Origin: Allium sativum
Lineage: Eukaryota > Streptophyta > Magnoliopsida > Asparagales > Amaryllidaceae
NCBI GenBank assembly: GCA_030737875.1
Contig: JASFAX010000020.1
Span: 28,658,688 to 28,722,687 of the forward strand
Length of the DNA: 64,000 bases
Reading direction: 5' to 3'
Below the pieces are notes generated by a model, which was not told the DNA's origin, ran no database searches, and worked only from the letters and a program-made list of their open reading frames with translations. Made by a program: the position numbers and the translations under genes. Shown here in pieces: positions 1 through 11,800 of this stretch. Each line of letters begins with the position of its first letter. The first letter of the stretch is position 1.

Positions 1-294
1 AGGCATATAATCTAGTAAAAATTTAACCTGAATGTGAGCTTTAACACACAAAGTTGATGTCACCTAGTTTCATATTTCTGTTTCTCTTTGCTCAGCGAAT
101 TATAGCCCAAAATTTAGTTATAAATTTAGCAAAAAATATTCTACATAGCCAAAGTAATTTTTAGCACAGAAAAATAAAAGCAAAAAATATTTTTGGGTTT
201 TGGCTGAAATGAATGGCATTGCCAACTGCTTGATGTCATGCTATTCAGATAAAGTGCAACTCACTGTTATTGGTTCTTCCGGCCGTACGCCATG

Positions 295-295
<1 letters not shown>

Positions 296-349
<54 letters not shown>
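296..349. repeat. (TA)n microsatellite
   Basis: Uninterrupted alternating T and A for about 27 units. No gene is recognisable in the surrounding bases 1-530, which are AT-rich intergenic DNA. Confidence 0.95.
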
Positions 350-351
<2 letters not shown>

Positions 352-530
352 TACAGCATTTTAGGCACGCATGATAAAATAAACGCCTCTACCCTCAGTT
401 GTCAATGAATCTGTGAATTAGTCGCCATGGCCCAAGGCAAGTATTATCTTCTACATTGGCAAAATATTTTATTCATTTTTTGTTCCGTACATTTATTTTT
501 TTCTCTTCCGTTTCTTAAGTGTTAAGCAAT

Positions 531-1013
531 TAAGGGTGAGCGTTTGGTTGGTTTGGTTTATCCGATTACGAAATTTGTCAAACCAAACTAAAACCAATAA
601 AAATGAAAACCAAACCAAACCAACCAAATTAAGTTTGGTTGGTTTGGTTGGTTATCCAGTTAAACCGAACTAAAAATGTTTTACGCTTTGTGTTTGGAAT
701 ATTCACTATAATTTGAAATAAATTATATAAATACGATTAGAGTAATATCATTTATGATTTTTATGCTTTTTAATATTAATTTTGACACATCAGTGATGAT
801 TAAACTTTACTTAAATAACCTAAAATATTCATTATATTATCGATAATTTTGAAAATATTGTAAACGTTTGGTTAATTTGGTTAAACCGGTAACCAAACTT
901 AATATTATTCCGAGCCGATTACAAACCGATTTAATTTTAAAACCGAACCAAACTGACCAAAATAAATTGGTTTGGTTGGTTTATTTGGTTTAACCGAATA
1001 ATGCTCACCCCTA
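531..1013. mobile_element. hAT-like MITE (non-autonomous DNA transposon)
   Basis: The ends are inverted repeats: TAAGGGTGAGC at the left and the complement of TAGGGGTGAGC at the right, continued by GGTTTGGTT-rich arms that pair loosely over tens of bases. An imperfect 8-bp target duplication flanks it (TAAGCAAT at 523-530, CAAGCAAC at 1014-1021, 6 of 8 identical), the size expected for hAT transposase. The 483-bp element has no coding capacity and would need a transposase supplied in trans. The superfamily call rests on TSD length and on the GGGTGAGC-type end; the family is not named. Confidence 0.75.
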
Positions 1014-1021
1014 CAAGCAAC

Positions 1022-1498
1022 GACGGCAAAATTGTACAATTGGCTTATTTGAAAGATGTACACATGTGGATCCTTCTACTGGTTACTTGTTGATTTATCG
1101 CCCCTAGCTACATTAGCTACTGCTTGACCTTAATTTTATGTACCATTTGGTCACCGCGAGTATCCAACTTGCAATTGTTTATTGAACGAGCTGGTCCACT
1201 TAATATCATGCCCCAACCCAAAATCCTATCAATGTAGAAATTTTGTGCAAAATATAATGTTGCCATCACAGTTAATACTAGTCATACAAATAATCAGTAC
1301 CTTAAACCTTCTGTTGCAAATGTTTTATAATTTGTCTTCAATATTTTTGTAACACACTACACAAATTTAAGATCTCTGCCCTATTTGTTGCCCCAACCTG
1401 CAGTTTTGGTGGGTTTTACCCGGTCAACCATGATATTGAAGTTGTTCTTTTCTCACCAAATTAATAATAGTTTGGTAATCCTCTAATTCTGTGCAAAC
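1022..1498. other. Intergenic, no gene recognised
   Basis: AT-rich sequence with no supported open frame. Its last bases (AAACTAGTG) rejoin the sequence at 6670 once the Copia and TRIM insertions are removed. Confidence 0.6.
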
Positions 1499-1503
1499 TA
1501 GTG

Positions 1504-1773
1504 TGTTAAACAATGTGAGCTATGTTAGAGATAATCATCAAATATGTTTCCTTATATTTTTGAGTTATATTAGGATTGTATTATTTATGAGTTATATTAG
1601 GATTGCATTAATTATGAGTTATATTAGGATTGTATTAATTTGGTCTATATTTGGTATAGATTCAAATATGCTCTAGAATATTCTATTGTAGAATGACCTC
1701 TCCCATCTATAAATAAGTAATTTTGTAATTATGTATGTAATCAAGAAATACAATTCTATTTTCTGTTTTCACA
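1504..1773 (+). repeat. 5' LTR of the Copia element
   Basis: Starts TGTTAAAC and ends in CACA directly before the primer-binding site. It matches 6078-6343. It contains three short tandem copies of a segment reading GAGTTATATTAGGATTG (about 1563-1632) and a TATA box, TATAAATA, at 1708-1715, about 65 bp before the LTR end. Confidence 0.9.
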
Positions 1774-1787
1774 TGGTATCTGAGCAC
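1774..1787 (+). other. Primer-binding site (initiator tRNA-Met)
   Basis: TGGTATCTGAGCAC resembles the plant Copia primer site TGGTATCAGAGC with one change, and lies immediately after the LTR. Confidence 0.85.
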
Positions 1788-1829
1788 CGTTCAATAAAAT
1801 TACACTCTTGTCTTTCTCAATCTCTTATC

Positions 1830-2660
1830 ATGGCTAATGATAACAATCCTCCTACTGTTTTTATCAGAGCTAATCCTTATGCTATCCATCACTCTGATAA
1901 TCCATTTACTGTTCTTGTCACACCTCTCTTAACTGGTGATAATTGTGGCTCTTGGAGTTGTGTCATTACAATGGCGTTACGAGCCAAGAGCAAATTTGGT
2001 TTCGTCGACGGTTCCTTATTGATCCCAACGGTGGAAACCGACATTGACAATTGGCGCCGCTGCAACGATCTTGTTGGCAGCTGATTACTCAATTCTGCAT
2101 CTCCGGAAATCAGACCAAGTATTCTGTATGCCGACAGCGCTACCCAGATATGGATGGATCTCAAAGAGCGCTTTTCTCAGTTTAATGCGCCGAAGATATA
2201 TCAGTTAAAACTCTCTATCTCCTCACTCAAACAAGAAGGTATGAGTGTTTCATTGTACATCAACCAACTTAAATCTTTGTGGGATGAGTTGAGTAGCATT
2301 ATTTCAATTGATCCGTGTACTTGCGGAAATGGAAAGTGTATTATTGAACAGCAAAATCAGGAACGAGCTATGGAGTTCCTTCAAGGACTGCATGATAGTT
2401 TCTCTGTTGTGCGTAGTCAGATTCTCCTTATGGAGCCATTTCCGTCCATTCAGCAGATTTACAATCTTGTCCGTCAAGCAGAGAAGCAACAAGAGTTGAA
2501 TGTTCGATCAACCCCAGCTGTTGAGTCTGCTGACTTCCAAGCTTCAAAGCCACCATATCGTGGGATGTCAAAGAGGCAACGTCCATTCTGTGATCACTGC
2601 AACCGATATGGACATAATTGAGATAAATGCTATCAACTGCATGGCTTCCCAAGCAAGTAA
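1830..2660 (+). pseudogene. Copia gag (nucleocapsid/capsid), broken
   Basis: Gag packages element RNA into cytoplasmic virus-like particles. The start chosen is the ATG at 1830 (MANDNNPP), 57 bases after the LTR; an upstream ATG at 1731 is inside the LTR. The first part carries the Copia gag signature around LTGDNCGSW. It ends in a stop at about 2082, and the frame resumes at about 2154 after a frameshift with a UBN2-type gag segment (MDLKERFSQF...LWDELSS). A CCHC zinc knuckle follows near 2589-2630 (CDHCNRYGHN, then a TGA where Trp would fit, then DKC), with LHGFPSK after it. The broken frame means no functional Gag. Confidence 0.85.
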
Positions 2661-2699
2661 GAAAAGCGCGTAGCTGAACATGGATCAACCTCTCATGCT

Positions 2700-3335
2700 G
2701 TGCCAAATAATCATCTGACAACTCAACAGTACAACAAGTTGCTTGCTCTCTTGGCCAAAGACGAGGTTGGTGAACTTTCAGCTAACTTAGCAGGTACAAT
2801 TCTGTCTTGTATGTCTTCTTGTAGGATTATAGATTCAGGTGCATCAAATCATATATGCACATCACTATCAATTTTTTCTTTATATGTTCCATTGCAAAAA
2901 CATAAGTCTATTCAATTACCTGATGGCACTTTTGCGTCAGTGACTCACATTTGGATTGTTAAACATTCAAAATCCCTTATTCTCAAAGATGTATTTTTTA
3001 TCCCATCATTCAAATTCAATTTATTATCTGTCTCACAATTAGCAAAACAACTTAATTGTGAAGTAATTTTTTCTAAATTTCAATGTGATTTTCAGGACCT
3101 GTTGACGAACAGGACGATTGGTTGGGGTAGAGTTCATTGTGGCCTTTACTACTTGGAGGATGTTTCCCATTTGAATTCAGTTTTTTCATTTTCGCATTCA
3201 AATAATTTTGATCTTTGGCACTCTCGCCTTGGTCATCCTAGTAGTTCTCGTTTTAAATTTCTTGTTAATAATTTTTCAGATATATCCGCGAATAATAAAT
3301 TTATTTGTTTTGTTTGCCCACAAGCTAAGCAATGA
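2700..3335 (+). pseudogene. Copia protease and pre-integrase segment
   Basis: Open for 211 codons. It contains the aspartic protease motif IIDSGASNHIC, with the catalytic Asp-Ser-Gly present, followed by LPDGTFASVTHIW and FNLLSVSQL, typical of plant Copia proteases. Near the C-terminus is the GAG-pre-integrase segment (LWHSRLGHPSS ... FICFVCPQAKQ) carrying the His and Cys residues of the integrase zinc-binding region. A stop at 3333-3335 breaks the link to integrase. Protease cleaves the Gag-Pol polyprotein in the particle. Confidence 0.88.
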
Positions 3336-3336
3336 T

Positions 3337-4279
3337 GTGGTTCATTTCTGCAAAGTGTATCTTGTTCTTCTGTATGCTTTGAATTATTACATGTTGATGT
3401 TTGGGGACCATTTAATGTTCCCTCTAAAAATGGTTCGTGTTTTTTTCTTACCATTGTTGATGATTATTCAAGATGCACTTGGGTCAATTTAATGAAATTC
3501 AAGTCTCAAACCTTTTATATGATAAAACATTTTTTTAATCAAGTTAATAGACAATTTGGACTATCAATCACCACTATACAATCTGGAGATGGTGGTATTT
3601 TTATTCCACAACTTCAAGCTCTTCGATCTGACAATGAAACTGAGTTTTTTTCATTAGAGTTTCAAAATTGGTTTCATTCTCATGGTATAATCCATCAACG
3701 AAATTGTGTAGCCACTCCTCAACAAAACGGGATTGTGGAACGTAAACATCGACACTTGCTTGATGTTGCTCGTTCACTACGATTTCAAGCTAATCTTCCC
3801 CTCTCGTTTTGGGGCGAATGTGTTTTCACCGCTACATTTCTCATAAATAAATTACCCACACGTACTCTTAAATTCAAATCTCCTCATGAAGTTTTATTTG
3901 GAAAGGTTCCATCTTATTCATCTTTACGTGTGTTTGGCTGTCAATGTTTTGCGAAAAATATGCATATTAAAAATAAATTTGATGCACGAGGTAGGCCACA
4001 CATTTTTGTTGGTTACCCTTATGTTCAAAAAGGATATCGACTTTATGATCCTTATTCTCATCGCATAATAGTCTCGCGTGACGTATTTTTAATGAATCAG
4101 TTTTTCCATATAAAAACATTTCAGATGATAGATCTAGCGACATTTCCATCACTCCACTACATGATGATTTACCTACAAATTTCACACCATTTCAAATTGA
4201 TTCATCAGTACCAACTAATATTTCTTCATCTAATACAACTGAAAATGGAGAAAATTCACTTTAAAATCATTCTCCAAAT
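3337..4279 (+). pseudogene. Copia integrase core, broken
   Basis: Integrase inserts the cDNA into the genome through a D,D,E triad. Visible are LLHVDVWGPF near 3387 (first Asp, in a different frame from what follows), LRSDNETEF near 3630 (second Asp; the usual Gly after Asn is Glu) and QQNGIVERKH near 3720 (Glu). About fifteen extra residues (TTIQSGDGGIF region) lie just before the second Asp compared with my expectation for the family. The segment FWGECVFTATFLINKLPTR and the GYP...GYRLYDP segment follow. There is a frameshift near 3480 and loss of frame after about 4150. Confidence 0.87.
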
Positions 4280-6070
4280 TTGATTCCAACAGAAATCGTT
4301 GATTCAAATCAGTCTCAGCAAACTAATAATAATTCTTCAATTATAATTCCCACAAATACTGCTGATTTAAATCGTCCTCAGCGAATTCGACGAAGGCCAT
4401 TACATCTCAATGATTTTGCATGCAACGTCTCTCCTTTATCTACTTCTTTTCCTTTATCCAAATATTTCTTTTTGGAAAAGTTTAGTCATTCTCATCATGT
4501 TTTTTTGTCCAAAATTATTAATCATGATGAACCTCAAACTTATTCTCAAGCAGTTCAATCTTCTGCTTGGCGTGATGCAATGTCTGTTGAAATTCGTGCT
4601 CTCGAAGCAAACAAAACATGGTCTGTTTGCTCATTAACACATAATAAAACACCTATTGGTTGCAAATGGGTATATAAAATTAAATATTGCTTTGATGGTT
4701 CTATTGAACGATATAAAGCACGTTTAGTAGCCAAAGGTTACACCCAAGTTGAAGGAATTGATTACCATGATACTTTTGCTCCGATAGCAAAATTGGTCAC
4801 CGTTCGTCTACTTCTTTCTGTCGCTACAATTAAAAATTGGTCTCTTCATCTATTAGACGTAAATAATGCTTTCCTTCAAGGTGATCTAAATGAGGAAGTT
4901 TATATGAAACTTCTTCCTGGTTTTCCTCGTCATGGTGACAATCAAGTTTGTAAGCTCCATAAATCTATTTATGGACTTAAACAAGCTTCGTGTCAATGGT
5001 TCTCTAAGTTCTCTTCTACTTTAATTCAACGGGGTTTTCGTCAATCTGATTCCGATTACAGTCTCTTTACGTATATTCGTGATCATATTTCAGTATTTGT
5101 TCTTGTTTACGTAGATGATATTATCATTACAAGAAACAATGAATCTTTTATTTCCATCACAAAACAATTTCTCGCCAAATCTTTCTCCATTAAAGATCTT
5201 GGGCGTCTAAGTTATTTTCTTGGTATTGAAGTTTCTCGTTCCAAAAAGGGATTATTTTTGTGTCAATGTAAGTACACACTTGACATATTAAAGGATTCAG
5301 GTATGCTTGGTTCTCGTATAACTCTAATTCCTATGGAACAACATTGTCGACTTCTTCCAAATGACGGCAATCCCTTGCCTGATCCGTCTCTTTATCGACG
5401 ACTCATTGGTCATCTCTTATATCTTACAGTTAACCGTCCTGACATTCAATATGTTGTCAACAAACTTAGCCAATTTATGCAAAGCCCTTGTTCCACACAT
5501 CTTGATGCTGCAAATAAAGTCCTTCGATATCTCAAAGGTTCTATTGGTAAAGGTTTATTCCTATCGGCAACGAGTTCTTTTTCTCTGGTCGGTTTTGCTG
5601 ATTCTGAAAGGGCAGGTTACCCCGTCACTCGCCGTTCTACTACTGGTTATTTTACAATGCTTGGTCCTAGTCCCGTCTCCTGGAAATCAAAGAAACAACC
5701 TACTGTTTCTCGATCATCTGCTGAAGCTGAGTATCGGTCTCTTGCTGCTATTACCGCTGAAGTCCAATGGTTACATTCAATCTTATCCGAACTTGGTTTT
5801 CCACCATCTGTTCCTATATCAGTACATTGCGATAGCGAAGCCGCAATTCATATTGCGTCAAATCCCGTCTTCCATGAACGAACTAAGCACATTTAAATAG
5901 ATTGTCATTTCGTTCGTGAAAAGATTCTCTCCGGTATTATTACTCCTTCCTATATTCGTTCTTGCGACCAACTAGCAGATATTTTCATAAAACCACTAGG
6001 TGTTGATAATTTCAAACGATTTCTTAGCAAGTTGGTCGTGCTCGACATTTCTCTCCCGGCTCGAACTTGA
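4280..6070 (+). pseudogene. Copia reverse transcriptase-RNase H
   Basis: One open frame of 538 codons to a TAA at 5894-5896, then the same frame runs on to a terminal stop at 6068-6070. RT: WRDAMSVEIRALEANKTW, CKWVYKIK, YKARLVAKGYTQ, DVNNAFLQGDL, and the catalytic YVDDIII at about 5107. RNase H: FADSERAG (the first acidic residue kept, a following Trp replaced by Arg), SSAEAEYRSL, CDSEAAIHIA and FHERTKHI. After the internal stop the tail reads DCHFVREKI ... CDQLADIFIKPL, the usual Copia C-terminus. This is the best-kept gene of the element, disabled by one nonsense codon and RNase H changes. Confidence 0.92.
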
Positions 6071-6077
6071 CGAGGGG

Positions 6078-6343
6078 TGTTAAACAACGTGAGCTATGTT
6101 AGAGATAATCATCAAATATGTTTCCTTTTATTTATGAGTTATATTAGGATTGTATTATTTAACAGTTATATTAGGATTGCATTAATTATGAGTTATATTA
6201 GGATTGTATTAATTTGGTCTATATTTGGTATAGATTCAACTATGCTCTAGAATATTCTGTTCTAGAATGTTCTCTCCTATCTATAAATATGTAATTATGT
6301 AATTATGTATGTAATCAAGAAATACAATTCTATTTTCTGTTTT
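6078..6343 (+). repeat. 3' LTR of the Copia element, last bases replaced
   Basis: Begins TGTTAAACAACGTGAG right after a short purine run (GAGGGG, 6072-6077) and matches 1504-1769. The terminal CACA of the 5' copy is missing: the sequence passes directly from TTCTGTTTT into the TRIM at 6344. Confidence 0.88.
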
Positions 6344-6669
6344 TGTTGAGTCTCACATTGGGGATTTTGTAAAATGAATCCTGTATAAGTATAATGAGTT
6401 CACCCTTCACATAGCCAATTTGTTTTGTGATAATTCGGGGTTCGCTAACATGATATCAGAGCAGGTTTAATTCGTGCGCACAATGCCACACTTATCCACG
6501 TCACCCAATGTAAAAGTCCACATGTTAGGCTCATGATATGCCACACGTGCGGGTGCGTGTTGAGACAAGTCCCACATTGGGGACTTTGTAAAATGAATCC
6601 TGTATAAGTATAATGAGTTCACCCTTCACATTGCCAATTGGTTTTGTGATGATTCAGGGTTCTCTAACA
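6344..6669 (+). mobile_element. TRIM (terminal-repeat retrotransposon in miniature)
   Basis: A 326-bp element with terminal direct repeats of 107 bp (6344-6450) and 112 bp (6558-6669), both starting TGTTGAG and ending CTAACA. TGATATCAGAGCAGG (6451-6465) is a primer-binding site of initiator tRNA-Met type, and GGGTGCG (6551-6557) is a purine-rich site before the second repeat. The 107-bp interior has no coding capacity, so it would depend on proteins of another LTR element. The left flank (GTTTT) and right flank (TAGTG) do not match each other; TAGTG instead matches the left flank of the neighbouring Copia element. Confidence 0.9.
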
Positions 6670-6703
6670 TAGTGCGAACCCGTGCTACGCACACGGGGTT
6701 CAT
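6670..6703 (-). mobile_element. Helitron-like 3' end (hairpin), minus strand
   Basis: On the minus strand a stem-loop with arms CCCGTG and CACGGG is followed after a few bases by a CTA end. Removing the Copia/TRIM block joins AAACTAG (1495-1501) to TGCGAACC, so the minus strand reads CACGGG, TTCGCA, CTAG, then T: the hairpin plus CTRR terminus and 3' T typical of Helitrons. I could not find the other end (TC), so size and cargo are unknown. Confidence 0.5.
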
Positions 6704-7917
6704 TGTGTATTTTCTTAGCTGTGTATTTTTTTGATTTTTTTTAAAAAATTATATGAAGGTTATATAATATGATTATGGAATGTAACGTTTTGACTAAATT
6801 TTCATAAAATATTAATAATTATTGTTATTTGTTAGATCTAATTGAAGAATAGTGAAGCACATAAAGTATAATTGATACCTATGCAACATGATGGTTTTAT
6901 ACGATAAATAACATCAATTATCACTTACTTGTAACTTGTTAATCATTTAACTACTAAACATGCGTATATATTAATTTTCAAATAAAAACATCAAATTACT
7001 ACATACATCAATCCAATACTTGACATATAAATTTAGATATGTATATTATTTATTTTGATGATGGTATTCCAAAACATGAAAAAAGAAAGATTGAGCACTT
7101 TGCAAAATTAGTTCCAAGTTCAATTCAGTTAAATAAAAATTGTACATTTGTGCAATCACTTGATATTGCAATCTAGTAGTTACATTTGGGAAATATATAA
7201 TGACATTGAGACATCATATTTTCTAATACTTGTAGCATATTACGTTATGAGAATTATTAAACATTGCTACATTATGTAATTATTTTTGGGAATAACCAAA
7301 GTATTTTACTCTTTAATCCAAATATTCATGTAAACCTAATATATGAGAAAATATGACATAAGATAAGTTAGAAGATAACTAATGCCACTACTAAAAAAAA
7401 TTATTTCGTAAACATGAGAACACTATGCATTAAAGTAGAATAAAATTGAAACTTAGACTAAATAGGTAAAGAATCATTATCAAAAAAATTACTTATAAAG
7501 AATGCTTATTATTTCTAGAACAAGTAAATCATAGATCATTATATTCTAGAATAGAAAAAAGAATGCTGTAACAGACACATTGTGTATGCATAGAGGATAC
7601 AAACAATAAAATGGAAGTGTTGTTTGTATGCAGGGAAATAATGATTTGGTAATTTTATGAAATAGCGTTAAGAAGTAGAAGTGACATGATATTATTCAAG
7701 ATTTACCCAAAAACAATAAAAATTGCTCATATTTTTTTTGAAATATTGTTAAATAATGATGTAATTACAAAACATGATATTCAATTTAGTATGTAAATGC
7801 TAACAATGCAATTCCTTGTGAACATTATAAGTAATAAAAAATCTCAAAACTTATGCCTGCGGTTGTGTAGAGTCCATATTTTATTGATTGAGATGTTAAG
7901 AATATTACATAACATGA
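6704..7917. other. AT-rich non-coding, no gene recognised
   Basis: Very AT-rich, with stops in all frames. It may be the body of the Helitron-like element whose end lies at 6670, but nothing in the sequence proves this. Confidence 0.5.
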
Positions 7918-8390
7918 TATTCTATTATCGAAGGTAGACCATTTATTGTGACAACTTGGAATGAGACGATTGATAGAGTAAGAGATCGGGTCCTTTCTAT
8001 TCCTATCTGGGCACAGTTCACCAACATCCCCTCAGTGCTACGACCTCTTCTTGGCCTAAACTGGCTAGCATATCATATTGGAAAACCTAAATGCTTTGAT
8101 GCTAATACAGTCGTAAGAAGGAACTTAACATATATAAGGGCCTTGATAGAGATTACACCCGATAAACCTCTGCCTACTCAAATCAAAGATAAACTTGACA
8201 ATCGTGTTCACTATGTGGATGTAAAGTACAGATGGCAACCTGACATTTGCACAAGCTGCAAATCCTTTGGTCATTGCTCTCATTTATGTTCGCATGTTGC
8301 GAACATGCCTCTCCCGGCTAAGAATCCCTTACCTAAGCCGCCAAAACGCGTTTGGATCCCTACCGGTTGGTTGGTTGCTCAAGCGAGGTA
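7918..8390 (+). pseudogene. LINE ORF1 fragment (DUF4283-like plus CCHC knuckle)
   Basis: The frame is open upstream of the GTG at 7948, from a stop at 7915, and has no start ATG, so it is a fragment. GRPFIVTTWNETID, VLSIPIWAQFTNIP, LNWLAYHIGKPKCFD and YIRALIEITPDKPLP follow the pattern of DUF4283-type ORF1 proteins of plant L1 LINEs and their domesticated relatives, which bind nucleic acid. A zinc knuckle CTSCKSFGHCSHLC (C-x2-C-x4-H-x4-C) follows at about 8248-8289. The frame stops at 8389-8391. No endonuclease or RT is nearby, so this is either a rearranged LINE or a captured piece. Confidence 0.75.
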
Positions 8391-8876
8391 GTGGAAGAAC
8401 TTGAGGTGGTTAAGCCTCCAATTATCTTGCCTGACATTCCTCCTGATCCTGACAACTCTTGGAATGAGCTAGAGTATGCTAGGGTTCACTCTCCCTCTGG
8501 CATGCATTGTGACACCAATGAAGTTCTCTTCATCTTTATTGATGATAAAGTGGAATATCATAGTCGTATATTCTATGAACCAGATGGTGACAAACTAACC
8601 TTGAGTACTAAAGGTAAAGTTGGAAAAAACAATGTAGTTCTTTTGCAGGGTCCGCTATGGGATCATAACCGTCTATTGGCTCCTAACAAAGTAGATGATT
8701 TGGCCCTCTGCGTTTGGATCTTTAAGCCTATTATGACTCCTTACACCGGTTTTTTCTACGATGATGAAGTTGTTGGTGATGATCGACAGATCCCCTTCAC
8801 CTGGATGGCTTGGCTCTTTGCCTATGGCATTTTATCATTATATGACCCTTCATGCTCCTATCAGGTTATTCTATAG
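8352..8876 (+). pseudogene. Open frame of unknown function after the LINE ORF1 fragment
   Basis: 174 codons, overlapping the end of the zinc-knuckle frame in another frame. After the first ten or so codons it reads as a plausible protein (proline-rich PPIILPDIPPDPD, then mixed acidic and aromatic segments, ending SYQVIL), but I recognise no domain. It may be a frameshifted continuation of the ORF1-like protein. It is followed by untranslated-looking sequence with an AATAAA at about 9012. Its function is unknown and it may be non-functional. Confidence 0.4.
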
Positions 8877-11800
8877 ATTTGTAGCTTCCTAACGTTATCT
8901 TTTGTATGCAGTAATGTTGTTACTTTTGCTATTTTGTCGTTTTGATAGTGACTAGACACTTCAAACCACTTGTTACTCTGTGTATGTCCAGAGTACCAGT
9001 TCCTCTCTCTTAATAAAGGTGTTTGCGATCAACTTAAAAATCGGTCGGCCTGGCCAAAAAAATATATTCAAAAATTAACTAGCAAGATATATCTTTGAAA
9101 AATTAAATATTTAAGTGCAACAATAATAGTCATAACAACAATAAAACCATTGTCACGGAGCATTTGAGAACTCAAAGTTGTAATGGTGCGAATGTTTTGA
9201 CCCTTAAAAATAGTAACTTTCATTTATGTGGATACTATTAAATGTTTAAATAAAGGCTTTTGGTTAACTGGGTAGCAACGAAACACGCATACTACAGTTA
9301 AAAAATAAAATAAAAGAACATATACCATTTACTTCCCATGAAATTATGTTATTGAAATATTCTAGACATTCAAAATTTTGAACTATTATATTTCTAACGT
9401 CCAATTACCATGCATGTATATTTATCTGTTAATGAAATCAGAATAATGAGACTACCATAAATCCAAGCAACTTCTAAAAACTTCAATGTCATCTTTACAA
9501 CTTCCCATGATAATAGAATAAAGTATCCATAAAATTTCTGCAGTATTAACAACTCATGAAACAAAAAAATAAAATACTAGAAAAGACAGCCACGGTGGAA
9601 CAGAACAAAAACAAAGACGCGAATGAGTTGGATGTTTCCATAAAAATTGGTATCAAAGTAAGAAACTCTTCTGAAATCCTTCCATATCATAAATCAAGTC
9701 TTCATTTTCTCTACATATGCATATTCTCTACACCTGAACAAAGAAATGAACAGTAGAAGCTAAAATCCAATTTTCATATTCTCTACACCTGCAAGCACTT
9801 TGTTATTGATGACAAACAATAACTATTCTTAATTTTTTAGGCTACAAATCAAAACTCCTTGGTCATCTCCTTTCCTTCTACTTATACCTACAAAGATAAT
9901 TGTCGAATTTGTTAGTAATGGTACTACGCTGTAGGTTAATAAATGTCGCATTGGGATAATCACTTTATTAACTTCATTTGCAAGCCATGTGGTGTAGCAT
10001 AAAGGAGTTTAAAATTGAAACAGTTGCACAACAGGAGTCAGAAGCAAGATTACAATTTTCCATTCATGTATTTACATCATAAAGTAGGGTACCACATGCT
10101 ATGTATACATCATATGCTATATAATACAACATTGATGTATTTGCCAAAAGATTGAATCGCTTAGTTATATTTTTAAACTCTAAATTATATTGTCGAACTC
10201 ATGGCATATAGTATGCTAACTGGCGTACACAACCACTGCTTGAGTTAACATCTAAACCTCTGTCACAGATGTAACCCACATGCTTTTTTTTTTCTTTTTC
10301 TTTTGTAACCAAAATAAAGTATGGATTTATGGAGCAAAGGTGAACTTGAGAAAACTTTTGGAATGAATTTTTAAAAGCCATGAGTGCTTATTTAGTACAA
10401 CATTATAGAAATTTATATCAAAGATTTTTTAGATGTATTTGATCTTGGCTTCTGATATAGAATTATGACTAAGATTAAAGTGACGGTTTTAATAAAGTAT
10501 ATGGACATATAATAGGATTCCAAACTTAAAATTGAGTACCAGCACAGGTAAATTATAATTGAATGTCCTAATCATATTGCAAAGCTACTAATAAATTGTC
10601 GTCTGTGTGTCACACTCATCACTCATGTAAGCTCGTATACAATAACATGTTATTGTGCATGTATAGCCCAAACTAAAAGTTAGAGCTGCCTCAAAAGAAA
10701 AATCATAGCTTCATGTACCTAGCCCAAATGTTTATGCAAATTCTCTAATGTCTAATGCCTCTCATTCTTTAATCCTTTTACTAAAATTTTGTTGTATTTA
10801 GTTGTAAATGTAGTTTAAACTTGTGAGTAAAGCGTAAGATATCCAGCACATGGTGTGCACTTACCTTAATCTTTACTTAAACCACTGTCACATGAAAGAT
10901 CTAAAAGTTTGAGTTAAATACTCAAGGGTGCCCGATCAATTTTCTTGATAGGAAACTGCAAGAAAAGTGACATCGTTAGTGAAGATCTTCTGATCCACTA
11001 CTATGTTAAAATCATCTATAGATAAATAATATAATTTGCAAGCCTTAAGGTCCTTCCCGAAATATCTAACTAGATTCTGGTCCCTCAAAATGTTAGTCAA
11101 GAAGTAGGTGGAATATACTAAATTTATTGGTTGTAGTCCATACGATAGTTGTTTAATTAATACAACCAGAAATTGAGCATAATAACAATTATAGCAAAAA
11201 TATGTAAATTTGTTAAATTATAAATTAAAATCACTTGGATTATCAATCAAGTCTAAACTATTGATGCAACATAACAAGTTTCTAATTGCAATTAAATTAT
11301 ATAAATAATTTATTAAAAAAAGATATAACAAAGGAGTAGTGATGAACAAACACGCAAATCAGCTTACTCAAACTAATTCTATAACTCATCTTTAGATTTT
11401 TAATTAGAAAACAAAACTGTAAATTTGAAAATAGCAGCATAGAAAATTGAGAACTAAACAAAGCATGAGAATTACAATATTTATGCTTCTAAAACCAAAG
11501 AAAGCTGCAAGAGTGAATAGTCTGGCAATGGCGAATTTGAAGAAGAAAATAATGTGAATTCAGCATAAGGTATAATAGAAGAAATGAATGTTAGGATCAA
11601 AGCACAAGTAAATATTGATCTTTAGAGGAAGCAGTTGATGCTTGGTGGCTTCAAAGATTTCTTAGTTTCTGATGAAAAAATTCTCACTTGATTCAAGTCT
11701 GTTACTAAGAAATTTCTAGTGGATTATAATTGGAAACCACAGAAGAAAAGGAAGAGGTAACATGGTAGAATATGGAAAATTTTTGATAGAATATAACGTG

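Larger units (their letters stand above)
1504..6343 (+). mobile_element. Ty1/Copia LTR retrotransposon, decayed
   Basis: Element of about 4.84 kb with short LTRs (about 270 bp), a primer-binding site against initiator tRNA-Met, and domains in Copia order: gag, protease, integrase, RT, RNase H. The left flanking pentamer is TAGTG (1499-1503). The matching TAGTG is found at 6670-6674, on the far side of the TRIM, so the TRIM appears to have joined the end of this element. The two LTRs differ at many positions and coding frames carry several stops and frameshifts, so the insertion is old. The RT-RNase H part remains one long open frame. Copia family is clear; the sublineage was not assigned. Confidence 0.93.

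Noticed and set aside
6344..6669. A solo LTR or second insertion of the neighbouring Copia family
   Set aside because: Sequence is unrelated to the Copia LTR and it has its own PBS, purine tract and paired terminal repeats, so it is a TRIM.
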